NCBI GenBank assembly: GCA_900544445.1
Contig: UQVK01000010.1
Coordinates: 3,881-67,880 of the forward strand
Direction of reading: 5' to 3'
Length of the DNA stretch: 64,000 bases
Source: an uncultured Lachnospiraceae bacterium
GTDB lineage: Bacteria; Bacillota; Clostridia; Lachnospirales; Lachnospiraceae
Each line of letters starts with the position of its first letter. Position 1 is the first letter of the stretch. Below are positions 41,994-50,759 of the stretch, in pieces. The notes beneath the pieces were generated by a model. The model searched no databases. It was not told where the DNA came from and saw nothing but the letters and a program-made list of their open reading frames with translations. The position numbers were made by a program, and so were the translations under genes.

Positions 41994-42605
41994 TCAAATC
42001 TGAAAAAGCAGAAACATTTGACCCAAAACCGAAGGATTCACATATCCCTCCAGAGCACACCCGCCAAGAAGTGCACAAAGAATCAAAAAAAGCATTCCTC
42101 CATCGACAGAAAACCGGCCGGTCTTTCCTCCTCTTTTCAATCCAGAGGAAATGCACCAGCCACACAACAGCCAGAAGGCAGGGACAAGAAGAAAGGCCTG
42201 AGGAAGGATTCCCCCCACGAACAGCACCACCCCCCGGATTCCATATCTGAGTGAAAGCACAGAAAGCAGCGTCCCCGCGCAGAAGCCGCTCCAAAGAAGG
42301 AAAAGACATACCGCGATGCCTCCCGCTCCCGCCGCTGAGGCAAGCACAAGAAGTCCCGCAGGGAGCAGTCTCTGTCTCAGGCTGTAGAGCATAAGCCGCT
42401 GCCTGTTGATTTCAAGAGCGCCGATTCCTTCCAGACTATCATGATTCAGGAAAGCGGTATTCTGAACCAGCCCCTCCTGTCCGATAAACACAAGAGAAAG
42501 ACCAGCCAGAAAACCGGCAAGAAAAACCATGGCTGCACGCCGGCTGAACCTGGACTGGCCCCATGCCCTTAATGCCATTTTCCCGCAATACTCCCACACC
42601 CGCAT
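41994..42605 (-). CDS. spoIIM: Stage II sporulation protein M
   Basis: 203 residues and four to five membrane segments (about 22-42, 80-110, 112-135, 140-165, 175-200). It belongs to the SpoIIM family, which forms the DMP peptidoglycan-degrading complex with SpoIID and SpoIIP during engulfment. It follows the NUDIX hydrolase gene, an arrangement common in Firmicutes. The last codons overlap nothing. Confidence 0.85.
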   Translation of the reverse strand: MRVWEYCGKMALRAWGQSRFSRRAAMVFLAGFLAGLSLVFIGQEGLVQNTAFLNHDSLEGIGALEINRQRLMLYSLRQRLLPAGLLVLASAAGAGGIAVCLFLLWSGFCAGTLLSVLSLRYGIRGVVLFVGGILPQAFLLVPAFWLLCGWCISSGLKRGGKTGRFSVDGGMLFLILCALLGGCALEGYVNPSVLGQMFLLFQI

Positions 42606-42695
42606 CGCCTCCGCCCTTTTCGCGCCCTAAACCGCTTTTTCTCAATTATATGCGGGCGGAGGCGAATGCTATGCCACCCGGCCCCTTCCTGCGCT

Positions 42696-43238
42696 TCAGT
42701 CCTTTCCGAACTTCGCCCGATAGCTCATAACCGCGGCAATGGTTTTGGAGTCCTCGATCTCTCCCGACAGGATTTTGTCGCACAGCTCCTGCACGGTATA
42801 GGCTTCCACATTGATAAATTCATCTTCGTCCAGATGCTGGTGTCCCCGGGACAGATCCGTTGCGAGATAGATATCGATCTTTTCATTGCAGAAGGCTACT
42901 GTGGTACGCACTGTAATCAGCCACTCCAGATTTCCCGCCACATAACCGGTTTCCTCTTCCAGTTCCCTCGCTGCCGCCTCCCGGGTCGGTTCGTTCGCCC
43001 CGTTCAGCCCTCCTGCCGGAATCTCCAGCGTATATCTGTCCAGGGCGTTTCTGTACTGCCGGACCATCAGAAGCTTTCCGTCTTCCCTGACAGGAACAAC
43101 AGCTGCCGCCCCCTGATGCTTAATGAAATCCCATTTCACGATATTTCCGTTCGGGACCCGTATGGTATCCTTGTAGAAGTCCACAATCGCGCCTTTATAA
43201 ACAAGCTCTCTTTTCAGTCTCTTAAATTCTTCTGCCAT
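42696..43238 (-). CDS. ADP-ribose pyrophosphatase-type NUDIX hydrolase
   Basis: 180 residues from the ATG at 43238, which follows GGAGGAGAAGG. The NUDIX box is complete: G-G-L-N-G-A-N-E then REAAARELEEETGY (about 80-103). The N-terminal strand-rich part with VYKGAIVDFYKDTIRVPNG and the C-terminal VEAYTVQELCDKI match ADP-ribose pyrophosphatases. It removes ADP-ribose or related nucleotide sugars from the cytoplasm. Confidence 0.92.
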   Translation of the reverse strand: MAEEFKRLKRELVYKGAIVDFYKDTIRVPNGNIVKWDFIKHQGAAAVVPVREDGKLLMVRQYRNALDRYTLEIPAGGLNGANEPTREAAARELEEETGYVAGNLEWLITVRTTVAFCNEKIDIYLATDLSRGHQHLDEDEFINVEAYTVQELCDKILSGEIEDSKTIAAVMSYRAKFGKD

Positions 43239-43278
43239 TTCCTTCTCCTCCTCTTTTCCAAAGGCTTTTTTTGTATAT

Positions 43279-43313
43279 AAAAAGCCCTGCAGGCACCGCC
43301 CGCAGAGCTTTTT
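43279..43313 (-). terminator. Terminator of rny
   Basis: Long stem AAAAGCTCTGCGGGC/GCCTGCAGGGCTTTTT on the minus strand with a 3-base loop, two mismatches and a T-rich end, 20 bases after the rny stop. Confidence 0.8.
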
Positions 43314-43332
43314 AATCACTTTTTATGACTTA

Positions 43333-44880
43333 CTATTTTGCATAATCCGAAACACGGCTCTCTCTGATAACATTGACCTTGATCTGTCCGGGATATTCCA
43401 GATCGGCTTCAATCGCCTTCGAAATATCACGCGCCATCAGAACCATATCCGCATCTGACACCTGTTCAGGAATTACCATGACACGAATCTCTCTGCCCGC
43501 CTGAATGGCATAAGATTTATCCACACCTTTGAAATTGTTTGCGATCTCTTCCAGCTGCGTCAGCCTGCTGGTATAGGTTTCCAGCGTTTCCCTTCTCGCT
43601 CCGGGCCGCGCCGCCGAAATCGTATCGGCCGCCTGCACGATGCAGGAAATGAGGGAAGTCGGCTCCGCATCGCCGTGATGGGATTCCACCGCGTTAATAA
43701 CCACAGCAGACTCCTTATACTTTTTACAAAGTTCAACGCCAAGCTGAATGTGGGATCCTTCCATCTCGTGATCCACAGCCTTACCGATATCATGCAGCAG
43801 GCCGGCACGCTTCGCCATCCTTACATCCAGACCCAGCTCGCTTGCCAGAAGCCCCGACAGCTGAGCCACTTCTATGGAATGCTTCAGAGCATTCTGTCCA
43901 TAACTCGTCCTGAACTTCAACTTTCCGAGTAACTTTACGAGTTCCGAATGAACACCGTGCACACCCACTTCCAGCAGCGCGGCTTCCCCTTCCTCTTTAA
44001 TCATTACTTCGACTTCCTTCTGCGCCTTCTCCACCATTTCTTCGATTCTCGCAGGATGAATGCGTCCATCCACGATCAGCTTCTCAAGCGCAATCCTTGC
44101 GACTTCCCTTCTGATCGGATCGAAGGAAGACAAAATCACCGCTTCCGGCGTATCGTCGATAATCAGATCCACACCGGTCAGCGTTTCCAGCGTTCTGATA
44201 TTGCGGCCTTCACGTCCAATAATTCTTCCCTTCATTTCATCATTGGGAAGCTGGACAACGGATATGGTGGCTTCCGCCACATGGTCGGCTGCGCATCTCT
44301 GAATAGCCGTCACCACATACTCTCTTGCCTTCTTATCCGCTTCTTCCTTGGCTCTGGCCTCCATATCCTTAATCATTACGGCCGATTCATGCTTTACTTC
44401 ATCTTCAACAATTTTCAACAGGTAATCTTTTGCCTGTTCGGAGGTTAAACCTGAGATTCGTTCCAGTTCCTGTATTCTCTGCTCATTCAGCTTCGCAATC
44501 TCTGATCTCTGCTTCGCCAGCTCTCCTTCCCGGGCCGAAAGCACGGATTCCTTCTTCTCAAGGGCATCCGCCTTCTTGTCCACGTTTTCCTCCTTCTGCT
44601 GGACCCGCCTCTCAAAACGCTGCACCTCTGCTCTGCGTTCCTTGATCTCCTTATCCAGTTCGTTCTTGGCACGAATGGATTCTTCCTTTACCTCCAGCAG
44701 ACCTTCCCGCTTCTTGGCCTCAGCTGACTTCAAAGCGTCGTCAATAATCTCCCTGGCTTTTTCCTCAGCGTTTCCGATCTTCGTTTCCGTTTCTTTTTTC
44801 CTGTATGCAGAAGTCACCACGAAAGTTACCGGCACAGAAATTACCAGCGTGACTGCTACCGCTATCACACAATAAAGCAT
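43333..44880 (-). CDS. rny: Ribonuclease Y
   Basis: 515 residues from the ATG at 44880, which has AAGGAGG upstream; a GTG at 44892 falls inside that site. An N-terminal membrane anchor (about 3-24), a long charged coiled coil (about 30-200), a KH domain ([19 protein letters not shown], about 215-233), and an HD domain with [12 protein letters not shown] (about 360-371) and an [15 protein letters not shown] segment. It starts mRNA decay at the membrane. Confidence 0.96.
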   Translation of the reverse strand: MLYCVIAVAVTLVISVPVTFVVTSAYRKKETETKIGNAEEKAREIIDDALKSAEAKKREGLLEVKEESIRAKNELDKEIKERRAEVQRFERRVQQKEENVDKKADALEKKESVLSAREGELAKQRSEIAKLNEQRIQELERISGLTSEQAKDYLLKIVEDEVKHESAVMIKDMEARAKEEADKKAREYVVTAIQRCAADHVAEATISVVQLPNDEMKGRIIGREGRNIRTLETLTGVDLIIDDTPEAVILSSFDPIRREVARIALEKLIVDGRIHPARIEEMVEKAQKEVEVMIKEEGEAALLEVGVHGVHSELVKLLGKLKFRTSYGQNALKHSIEVAQLSGLLASELGLDVRMAKRAGLLHDIGKAVDHEMEGSHIQLGVELCKKYKESAVVINAVESHHGDAEPTSLISCIVQAADTISAARPGARRETLETYTSRLTQLEEIANNFKGVDKSYAIQAGREIRVMVIPEQVSDADMVLMARDISKAIEADLEYPGQIKVNVIRESRVSDYAK

Positions 44881-44977
44881 AGACAGGAGCACCTCCTTAT
44901 TTAATTTTCATTGTACGAATATCTGTTATAGAATGTATGTACACACAAACATTCTTATAATCGATTACAACACTACA

Positions 44978-45006
44978 ATTTTAATAAATAACAGGTACTA
45001 TGTCAA
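44978..45006 (-). promoter_or_regulatory. Promoter of rny
   Basis: TTGACA (45001-45006), a 17-base spacer and TAAAAT (44978-44983) on the minus strand, consensus-like. It lies just downstream of the structured element at 45042-45195. Confidence 0.8.
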
Positions 45007-45041
45007 GTCCAAAAGCATATTTTCGTTTTTCTTCGTAGCCT

Positions 45042-45195
45042 ATGCGTTACTGTTCAGGCCAGTGCCGGTCACTTGCTGACCGGCACGTAAGAAAGACGTT
45101 TCGGCCTGAATCCGACCCGTCCATCGCCGCAGGCGATCTGAAATGACGGGCCGGGTTGTTGTTCGCTGGCCTGCCAGTGAACAGCAACGCTTATG
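45042..45195 (-). repeat. About 150-base element with inverted ends and internal hairpins; GTTACT repeat copy 3
   Basis: Arms GCGTTACTGTTCA (45045-45057) and TGAACAGCAACGC (near 45178-45190) pair over 13 positions, with a wobble on the minus strand. Inside are TGCCGGTCA/TGACCGGCA, GACCCGTC/GACGGG, CGCC/GGCG and a long GTTGTTGTTCGCTGG/CCAGTGAACAGCAAC stem sharing the right arm. The left 65 bases follow the pattern of the repeats at 3742 and 27133 (GTTACT-TCAG-CCAG, hairpin, CGTA-GAAA-CG). It lies between recX and rny. Confidence 0.65.
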
Positions 45196-45227
45196 CACAA
45201 AAATGGAACCTGTTTCCCGCATTCCGC

Positions 45228-45857
45228 CTATATGTCATCAAAGCAGCCGTTCATCGCCTTGCGTATTCCTTCTGCTGAAAATCCCTTTCGGAACAGAAAA
45301 GCCTGCATCTTTCTTCTCTCTGAATAATCCGCTTCCTCCGGCCTGAAATGCTTCTTTTCCAGAAGGCTGCCGATCAGCGCAGCCTCATCCTGTCTGCCGT
45401 CCTTCTCCTGTACCAGAGAAACGGCCTCCTCGATCAGACTGCGGTCTACCCCCTTCCTGAGCAGCTCTTCTTCAATCCTCCTGAGGCCCTTCTTCTCAAT
45501 CTGATCCTCCACGTAGCTTCTGGCATAAGCCGCATCGTCCACATAGCCATAGGATTCCACATAAGAAAGCGCCTCTTCGATCACGGCCTCCGGATATTTT
45601 CCCGCCCGCAGCTTATCCATCAGCTGCCTTCTGGTATAGCTCCGGCTCTTTAAAAGATTCATGCAGCGAAGCTTCGCCCGTTTGGGAAGAAGCGTCTGCA
45701 TGATTTCCGCAAACGCTTCTTCAGAAAGTTCTCCGCCTTCCCGGATCCGGTATCTGGAAAGTTCGCCCTTATACAGGGTAAACACGCACTCTCCGTCAAT
45801 GGCGACCACATATTTCGTTCTGCCCTCCGGCACAATGCTGGTAACCGTCATCTGCAC
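45228..45857 (-). CDS. recX: Regulatory protein RecX
   Basis: 209 residues built of three-helix repeats (AKLRCMNLLKSRSYTRRQLMDKLRAGKYPEAVIEEAL; GYVDDAAYARSYVEDQIEKKGLRRIEEELLRKG). It binds RecA filaments and limits recombination. The gene starts 12 bases after recA ends and is probably co-transcribed with it under SOS control. Confidence 0.93.
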   Translation of the reverse strand: MQMTVTSIVPEGRTKYVVAIDGECVFTLYKGELSRYRIREGGELSEEAFAEIMQTLLPKRAKLRCMNLLKSRSYTRRQLMDKLRAGKYPEAVIEEALSYVESYGYVDDAAYARSYVEDQIEKKGLRRIEEELLRKGVDRSLIEEAVSLVQEKDGRQDEAALIGSLLEKKHFRPEEADYSERRKMQAFLFRKGFSAEGIRKAMNGCFDDI

Positions 45858-45869
45858 TTCTCCTGCCGC

Positions 45870-46970
45870 TTACTCCGGCTGTCCTTCAGGACGCTTATCA
45901 GCCGGTCTGTCGGGCTGTTTTCCGCCCTTTTCCACGGATTTTCCCTTATCCGCTTCTTCGCCCTCCTGTGGCTTCGCTTCGGCAAAGTAATGCGCTCTCA
46001 CCTTCTGCTCGATCTCATCGCAGACCTCCGGATGATCCGCCAGAAAGGCCTTGGCATTTTCCCGGCCCTGGCCGATCTTATTTCCTTCATAAGCAAACCA
46101 TGCGCCGCTCTTATTCACTATGTTCAGTCCAACCGCGAGATCCAGAATATCTCCTTCTTTGGAGATTCCCTTTCCGAACATGATATCGAATTCAGCTTCC
46201 TTAAACGGCGGAGCGATCTTATTCTTCACCACCTTGACGCGCGTGCGGTTTCCCACAACCTCTCCGCCCTGCTTGAGCGCCTCAATCCTGCGCACATCAA
46301 GCCGAATGGTGGAATAGAACTTGAGCGCCCGGCCGCCGGTGGTCGTTTCCGGATTTCCGAACATGACGCCCACCTTCTCACGCAGCTGATTGATGAAAAT
46401 CACCGTGCAGTTCGACTTGCTGATCACAGCAGTGAGCTTACGCAGTGCCTGGGACATCAGCCTCGCCTGCAGCCCCACATGGGAATCTCCCATGTCGCCG
46501 TCAATTTCCGCCTTTGGAACCAGCGCCGCAACCGAGTCAACGACAATGATGTCAATCGCGCCGGAACGGACCATCGTCTCCGTGATCTCCAGCGCCTGCT
46601 CTCCATTGTCGGGCTGAGAAATGTACAGATTATCGATATCCACGCCGATGTTCTTCGCATATACAGGATCCAGCGCGTGCTCCGCGTCAATAAAACCCGC
46701 GATTCCTCCGCGCTTCTGCACCTCTGCAATCATATGGAGCGTTACGGTCGTCTTACCGCTGGACTCCGGTCCGTATATCTCCACAATTCTTCCTCTGGGA
46801 ATTCCGCCAAGTCCCAGCGCGATGTCAAGGCTGAGCGCGCCTGTGGGAATGGTTTCCACGTTCATCTGAGACGCCGGGTCGCCCAGTTTCATTACGGCTC
46901 CCTTTCCATACTGCTTCTCGATCTGTGCCAGCGCCGCATCCAACGCTTTCAGTTTTTCTTCTCTTTCCAT
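45870..46970 (-). CDS. recA: Recombinase RecA
   Basis: 366 residues from the ATG at 46970 with AGAGGAAG upstream. The Walker A motif GPESSGKTT is at about 66-74, Walker [13 protein letters not shown] at about 140, loop L1 [20 protein letters not shown] and loop L2 near [16 protein letters not shown]. It ends in a charged, flexible tail of about 35 residues. Regulation is visible: a consensus promoter, a LexA-type box next to the -10, and a duplicated leader module. Confidence 0.98.
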   Translation of the reverse strand: MEREEKLKALDAALAQIEKQYGKGAVMKLGDPASQMNVETIPTGALSLDIALGLGGIPRGRIVEIYGPESSGKTTVTLHMIAEVQKRGGIAGFIDAEHALDPVYAKNIGVDIDNLYISQPDNGEQALEITETMVRSGAIDIIVVDSVAALVPKAEIDGDMGDSHVGLQARLMSQALRKLTAVISKSNCTVIFINQLREKVGVMFGNPETTTGGRALKFYSTIRLDVRRIEALKQGGEVVGNRTRVKVVKNKIAPPFKEAEFDIMFGKGISKEGDILDLAVGLNIVNKSGAWFAYEGNKIGQGRENAKAFLADHPEVCDEIEQKVRAHYFAEAKPQEGEEADKGKSVEKGGKQPDRPADKRPEGQPE

Positions 46971-46975
46971 CTCTT

Positions 46976-47105
46976 CCTCTTTCCTGCCGCCCAAAGGGCG
47001 GCATTTCATTTTAGAGGAATTGCCTGTAAGGGCAATTCCCAGGAGAAAATCCTCCGGATTTTCTCCGCCTCTTTTTCCCGCCGCCCAAAAGGCGGCATTT
47101 CATTC
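46976..47105 (-). repeat. Duplicated hairpin/Shine-Dalgarno leader module upstream of recA
   Basis: Two near-identical direct repeats (46976-47011 and 47068-47105; CCTCTTT, then the GCCGCC-CAAA-GGCGGC hairpin, then ATTTCATT) flank a 56-base core with two perfect hairpins: GGAGAAAATCC/GGATTTTCTCC (11 bp) and GGAATTGCC/GGCAATTCC (9 bp). On the minus strand each repeat carries a hairpin followed by AGAGG; the inner copy ends 5 bases before the ATG. Layout as at 21275 and 32460, but sequence is different. Confidence 0.8.
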
Positions 47106-47160
47106 TATTCCTGCCCGGTATTCCAGAACAGGCCAGCCGAATTTCCTTTCTTATCAATCA

Positions 47161-47172
47161 GAACAAATGTTC
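47161..47172. promoter_or_regulatory. LexA (SOS) box of recA
   Basis: GAACAAATGTTC, a perfect GAAC-N4-GTTC palindrome matching the LexA/DinR box of Gram-positive bacteria. It begins 6 bases downstream of the -10 box, where LexA would block initiation. Confidence 0.85.
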
Positions 47173-47178
47173 TTTTTT

Positions 47179-47207
47179 ATATTAAAACATCCTCCCCGAT
47201 TTGTCAA
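47179..47207 (-). promoter_or_regulatory. Promoter of recA
   Basis: TTGACA (47202-47207), a 17-base spacer and TAATAT (47179-47184) on the minus strand. The leader from here to the ATG is about 200 bases and contains the LexA box and the duplicated module. Confidence 0.85.
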
Positions 47208-47342
47208 TTGTCTTTCTGGAAATTGCGGCGAAACGCCCGAAAACCAAAACATGGCTGATGTGTCTGTCCGATAAAATGAATGTAGTTTATTTTAGCATGT
47301 TTTTCTCTAAAAATCCACCTGTTTTTCAGCATTTAAAAAACG

Positions 47343-47368
47343 AAAAAGGCGGACATTGCCCGCCTTTT
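47343..47368 (-). terminator. Terminator after the zinc-ribbon membrane protein gene
   Basis: AAAAGGCGG/CCGCCTTTTT with a 7-base loop, T-run on the minus strand, 14 bases beyond the stop codon. Confidence 0.75.
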
Positions 47369-47381
47369 CCTCTCAAACGCC

Positions 47382-48884
47382 TCAGAATTTTGTAACATAG
47401 CGCTCATAATTTTTGATGGTTGCCGTCACCCATCCGGTGCTGTCGCTGGTCGTATAATTAAAGCCGATTTCCAGCCCCACAGGGGTGTAGAAAACAATGT
47501 TCGTGTTTTCATCAGAAAGGAAATCCTGCAGCTGCTCGTCATCCATATTCTCCACCGCATCCACCTGTCCGTTCTGGTAATCGTTCTGGCTGCGGAATTC
47601 ATCCACAAGCTGCTGACTGTATTCAATCATGCTTCCGTTGTTCAGCACCTCGCCGCTGATGAGGTCAATGTTGATGCTGTACAGGGAAATGCTGGACTGT
47701 CCGTCCATCACGTAGGATTCTTCCAGCACGATGCTGATCTTTTCTTCATCCATGTACGTAACATAGCCCGTACTTTCCACATTATAGACTACGTTTTCTC
47801 CCTGCCAGCTTCTGTAGTAGTCGTAAAGGGTGCTGAAATAAGTGGCTTCTGTTTCGATCAGCTCGTTCAGTTCTTCCATCTGCGGAATATTTCCTCCCAC
47901 GAGCTGAGGATATCTGCCCACAGCGGTTGCCCCTGTCTCGTCGTCTGTCAGATCATATTCTTCCCACTCTATAGAGTAACTCAGATCGTCCCGGACCGCA
48001 TTTGCAAGAGTCACATAATAGTCATCATCCGCGCTCGGCACATACGTTTCCTCCGGTTCCTGCTCCGGCACTGCCTCTCTGGGCGCTTCATACTCATAGG
48101 GTAGCTGTCCATACCATTCCGGACCATATCCCTCTTCCGGATACGGGCTTTCACCTCTCTCCTGCATTTCTCTTATCGCTTCGTTGGACGCACTTACAGA
48201 GTTTCTCACCAGGAAGAATACCAGCACCATCACAAGGCACAGCAGAATCGCCAGAACCGTTATGATGACAGCAGCAAAAACCCTTCCGTTATTCCTTCTG
48301 TCCGGTCCCGTCCCATAGGGACCATAACCCTGCGGCCCGTAGGGCGGCATTCCACCCCCAAAATTCTGTCCATACGGCTGTCCCTGCCAGGACTGCCAGG
48401 GTCCCTGTCCGCCCTGCGGTCCATAACCCGCGCCATTCTGCGGACCATAACCCGGATTGTTCCCGGTTCCATTCCAGCCGAATCCTTCCCCCGGCCGGGG
48501 GCCATAACCCGCACCATTCTGCGGGCCGTAACCGGCTCCATTCTGCGGGCCACACCCGGCACCGTTCTGCTGCCCCCAGCCTGCGTCATTCTGCGGGCCG
48601 TACCCCGCATGATTCCCCGGGCCGTAACCGCCTCCATTGTACGAGGCATGGCCGGAATCGCTCTGGGGGCCCCATCCAGAGCCGTTCTGGGGGCCAAAAC
48701 CTCCCGCATCCCGCAGGTCATCGTTCATTCCGCCCATTCCGGCGGCCTCACCGTTTCCGGAATCCGGATGACCATCCGGCGCCGCTTCCTCTCTCCCATA
48801 ACCGCAGTTTACGCAGACGCCTCCCTTGATGAGAGCCCCGCATTTCGGGCAAAAAGCATAATCCTCCTCATGCGCTTCATACAT
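47382..48884 (-). CDS. Zinc-ribbon membrane protein with Gly-Tyr-Gln-Asn repeats and an RsiV-like outer domain
   Basis: 500 residues. The zinc ribbon CPKCGALIKGGVCVNCG (about 12-28) is followed by a 150-residue low-complexity region of octapeptide-like repeats (GYGPQNGA and variants, about 60-190), one membrane segment (about 200-225) and an extracytoplasmic domain (about 285-500) like the DUF3298/RsiV fold (SYSIEWEEYDL, PQLVGGNIPQMEELN, FYTPVGLEIGFNY). The start is the ATG at 48884, six bases after GGAGGG. A zinc ribbon in the cytoplasm joined to an outer sensor-like domain suggests signalling across the membrane; this is an inference. Confidence 0.85.
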   Translation of the reverse strand: MYEAHEEDYAFCPKCGALIKGGVCVNCGYGREEAAPDGHPDSGNGEAAGMGGMNDDLRDAGGFGPQNGSGWGPQSDSGHASYNGGGYGPGNHAGYGPQNDAGWGQQNGAGCGPQNGAGYGPQNGAGYGPRPGEGFGWNGTGNNPGYGPQNGAGYGPQGGQGPWQSWQGQPYGQNFGGGMPPYGPQGYGPYGTGPDRRNNGRVFAAVIITVLAILLCLVMVLVFFLVRNSVSASNEAIREMQERGESPYPEEGYGPEWYGQLPYEYEAPREAVPEQEPEETYVPSADDDYYVTLANAVRDDLSYSIEWEEYDLTDDETGATAVGRYPQLVGGNIPQMEELNELIETEATYFSTLYDYYRSWQGENVVYNVESTGYVTYMDEEKISIVLEESYVMDGQSSISLYSINIDLISGEVLNNGSMIEYSQQLVDEFRSQNDYQNGQVDAVENMDDEQLQDFLSDENTNIVFYTPVGLEIGFNYTTSDSTGWVTATIKNYERYVTKF

Positions 48885-48948
48885 AATCATCCCTCCATCG
48901 GCCTCACGGGCCGTAAGCGTATTCAGCTTCTCCCCCGTCGTCAGATGT

Positions 48949-50199
48949 TCAGCCGAACACCTCCAGAATTCCTCTGCGCATCAGCGTCAGCGCAGCCGCG
49001 ACAGCAGACTCTCTGATTTTCGCCCGGCTGCCCTTAAACTGGAATCTTTCCACCCACACGCTGCCGCAGACAAAACAGGCCATATAAACCAGTCCCACCG
49101 GCTTTTCCTCACTTCCGCCGTCAGGTCCGGCAATTCCGGTGATGGAGACCACAACATCCGCTCCGGCCGCCTTCGCGCCTCCCACGGCCATCTCTTCGGC
49201 GGTCTGCGGGCTCACTGCGCCATACTTTTCCAGCGTTTCCTTTTTCACGCCGACCTGTTTCCTCTTCGCCTTGTTGGAATAGGTCACAAATCCGGTCTTA
49301 AACACATCCGACACGCCCGGCACGTTAACCAGCCTGCCGGCGAGCAGGCCGCCGGTACAGGACTCCACCGTGGCCGCCGTAAGGTCGTTCTTTTTCAGGA
49401 GCCGAACCACCGCCTCCTCCAGCGTCACCTCGTTTTTCGTGGTATAGACCGCTCTGCCGAACCGGCTCTCCAGCTCCTTCACAACAGGCTTCACCAGCTT
49501 CTTCGCCGCTTTCTCATCCTCCGCCCGGGCAGTCACACGAAGATGCACCTCTCCCGTCTTGGCATAGGGGGCTACCGTCGGATTTTTAAGGGCTTCCAGA
49601 TCCGTGACCAGGGTTTCCACGCCGCTCTCTCCCAGCCCGCAGATCTTCACCGTGCGGGAATAAATCACCGAAGGGCCGTCCGGGTCCAGGGACAGAAGAT
49701 AAGGCGCAATGCTCTTTTCAAACATGGGAATCAGCTCGTTTGGAGGGCCGGGAAGCAGAACAATCCGCTTTCCGTCCTTTTCCAGAATGATTCCGGGCGC
49801 CGTTCCGTTATCGTTATCCACGACAATGGCGCCCTCCGGCACAAGCGCCTGTTTTCTGTTGTTATCCGTCATCTTCAGGCCCCGTTCCTGAAAATAAGAC
49901 TCGATGCGGGAAAGAGAACGGGCATCCTCCACCAGCTGCTTTCCGCAGACTCTGGCCGCCGTTTCCTTCGTCAGATCATCCTGGGTAGGTCCGAGGCCGC
50001 CCGAGAGAATCAGGATGTCGGAGCGCTCCAGCCCGGTTTCCAGAATTCCGGCAAGCCGCCCGGCATTATCCCCCACCACCGTCTGATAATAGCAGGACAG
50101 GCCCAGCGCAGCGCACTGCTCCGCCAGCCATGCCGCATTGGTATTCACAATATTTCCGAGCAGCAGCTCGGTGCCTACGCAAATCAGTTCTACCGTCAT
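48949..50199 (-). CDS. cinA: CinA-family protein (competence/damage-inducible; NMN amidohydrolase)
   Basis: 416 residues: an N-terminal MoCF/COG1058 domain (about 1-165; GTELLLGNIVNTNA, LGPTQDD, LPGPPNE) and a C-terminal PncC-type NMN deamidase domain (about 250-410; TVESCTGGLLAGRLVNVPG, SITGIAGPDGGSEEKPVG). It recycles nicotinamide mononucleotide. It lies 23 bases after pgsA; the pair often precedes recA, as here, in Firmicutes. Confidence 0.95.
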   Translation of the reverse strand: MTVELICVGTELLLGNIVNTNAAWLAEQCAALGLSCYYQTVVGDNAGRLAGILETGLERSDILILSGGLGPTQDDLTKETAARVCGKQLVEDARSLSRIESYFQERGLKMTDNNRKQALVPEGAIVVDNDNGTAPGIILEKDGKRIVLLPGPPNELIPMFEKSIAPYLLSLDPDGPSVIYSRTVKICGLGESGVETLVTDLEALKNPTVAPYAKTGEVHLRVTARAEDEKAAKKLVKPVVKELESRFGRAVYTTKNEVTLEEAVVRLLKKNDLTAATVESCTGGLLAGRLVNVPGVSDVFKTGFVTYSNKAKRKQVGVKKETLEKYGAVSPQTAEEMAVGGAKAAGADVVVSITGIAGPDGGSEEKPVGLVYMACFVCGSVWVERFQFKGSRAKIRESAVAAALTLMRRGILEVFG

Positions 50200-50222
50200 A
50201 AACGCCTCAATTTCCGGATTCC

Positions 50223-50759
50223 CTATTTGGGATCCTTCATCACATCCTTATTTTTTACCAGATAATCGATCAGGGATACTACCGTCAGGATCAGCGCGAT
50301 CCACATGACGATCTGCGTCACAATGGAGAGCGCGGCAATATCCGCGATCATCAGAACGATCATCACCATCTGGAAAGTGGTTTTGAACTTGCCCCACCAG
50401 CTGGCCGCGATGACCACACCCTTATCGGAAGCCACCAGACGGAAACCGCTGATAATGAATTCCCGGCTGATGATGATGATGACGATCCAGGCGGGGATTC
50501 TTCCCAGCTCCACCAGACAGATCAGGGCAGAGCAGACCAGCAGCTTGTCGGCAAGCGGATCCATGAATTTTCCAAAAGTGGTTACCAGATTGTACTTTCT
50601 TGCAATTTTTCCGTCCAGCAGGTCGGTGAGGCTTGCGATCACAAACAGGGCTAGGGCGATCCATTTTCCTGCCGCCCCGCCGATCGGAACCAGCATGAAT
50701 ACCACAAAGGGCACGATCATGATCATTCTGAGTATGGTAAGCTTATTCGGTAAATTCAT
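50223..50759 (-). CDS. pgsA: CDP-diacylglycerol-glycerol-3-phosphate 3-phosphatidyltransferase
   Basis: 178 residues and four to five membrane helices. The CDP-alcohol phosphotransferase motif is complete: DLLDGKIARKYNLVTTFGKF, then MDPLADK (about 45-70). It makes phosphatidylglycerol phosphate. It overlaps rimO by 17 bases (50743-50759), so its translation is coupled. Confidence 0.95.
   Translation of the reverse strand: MNLPNKLTILRMIMIVPFVVFMLVPIGGAAGKWIALALFVIASLTDLLDGKIARKYNLVTTFGKFMDPLADKLLVCSALICLVELGRIPAWIVIIIISREFIISGFRLVASDKGVVIAASWWGKFKTTFQMVMIVLMIADIAALSIVTQIVMWIALILTVVSLIDYLVKNKDVMKDPK

Noticed and set aside
48350..48720. Tandem short repeats that might be read as a CRISPR array
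   Set aside because: They are the codons of the GYGPQNGA protein repeats in a continuous frame with a zinc ribbon and membrane segment; there are no unique spacers of constant length.
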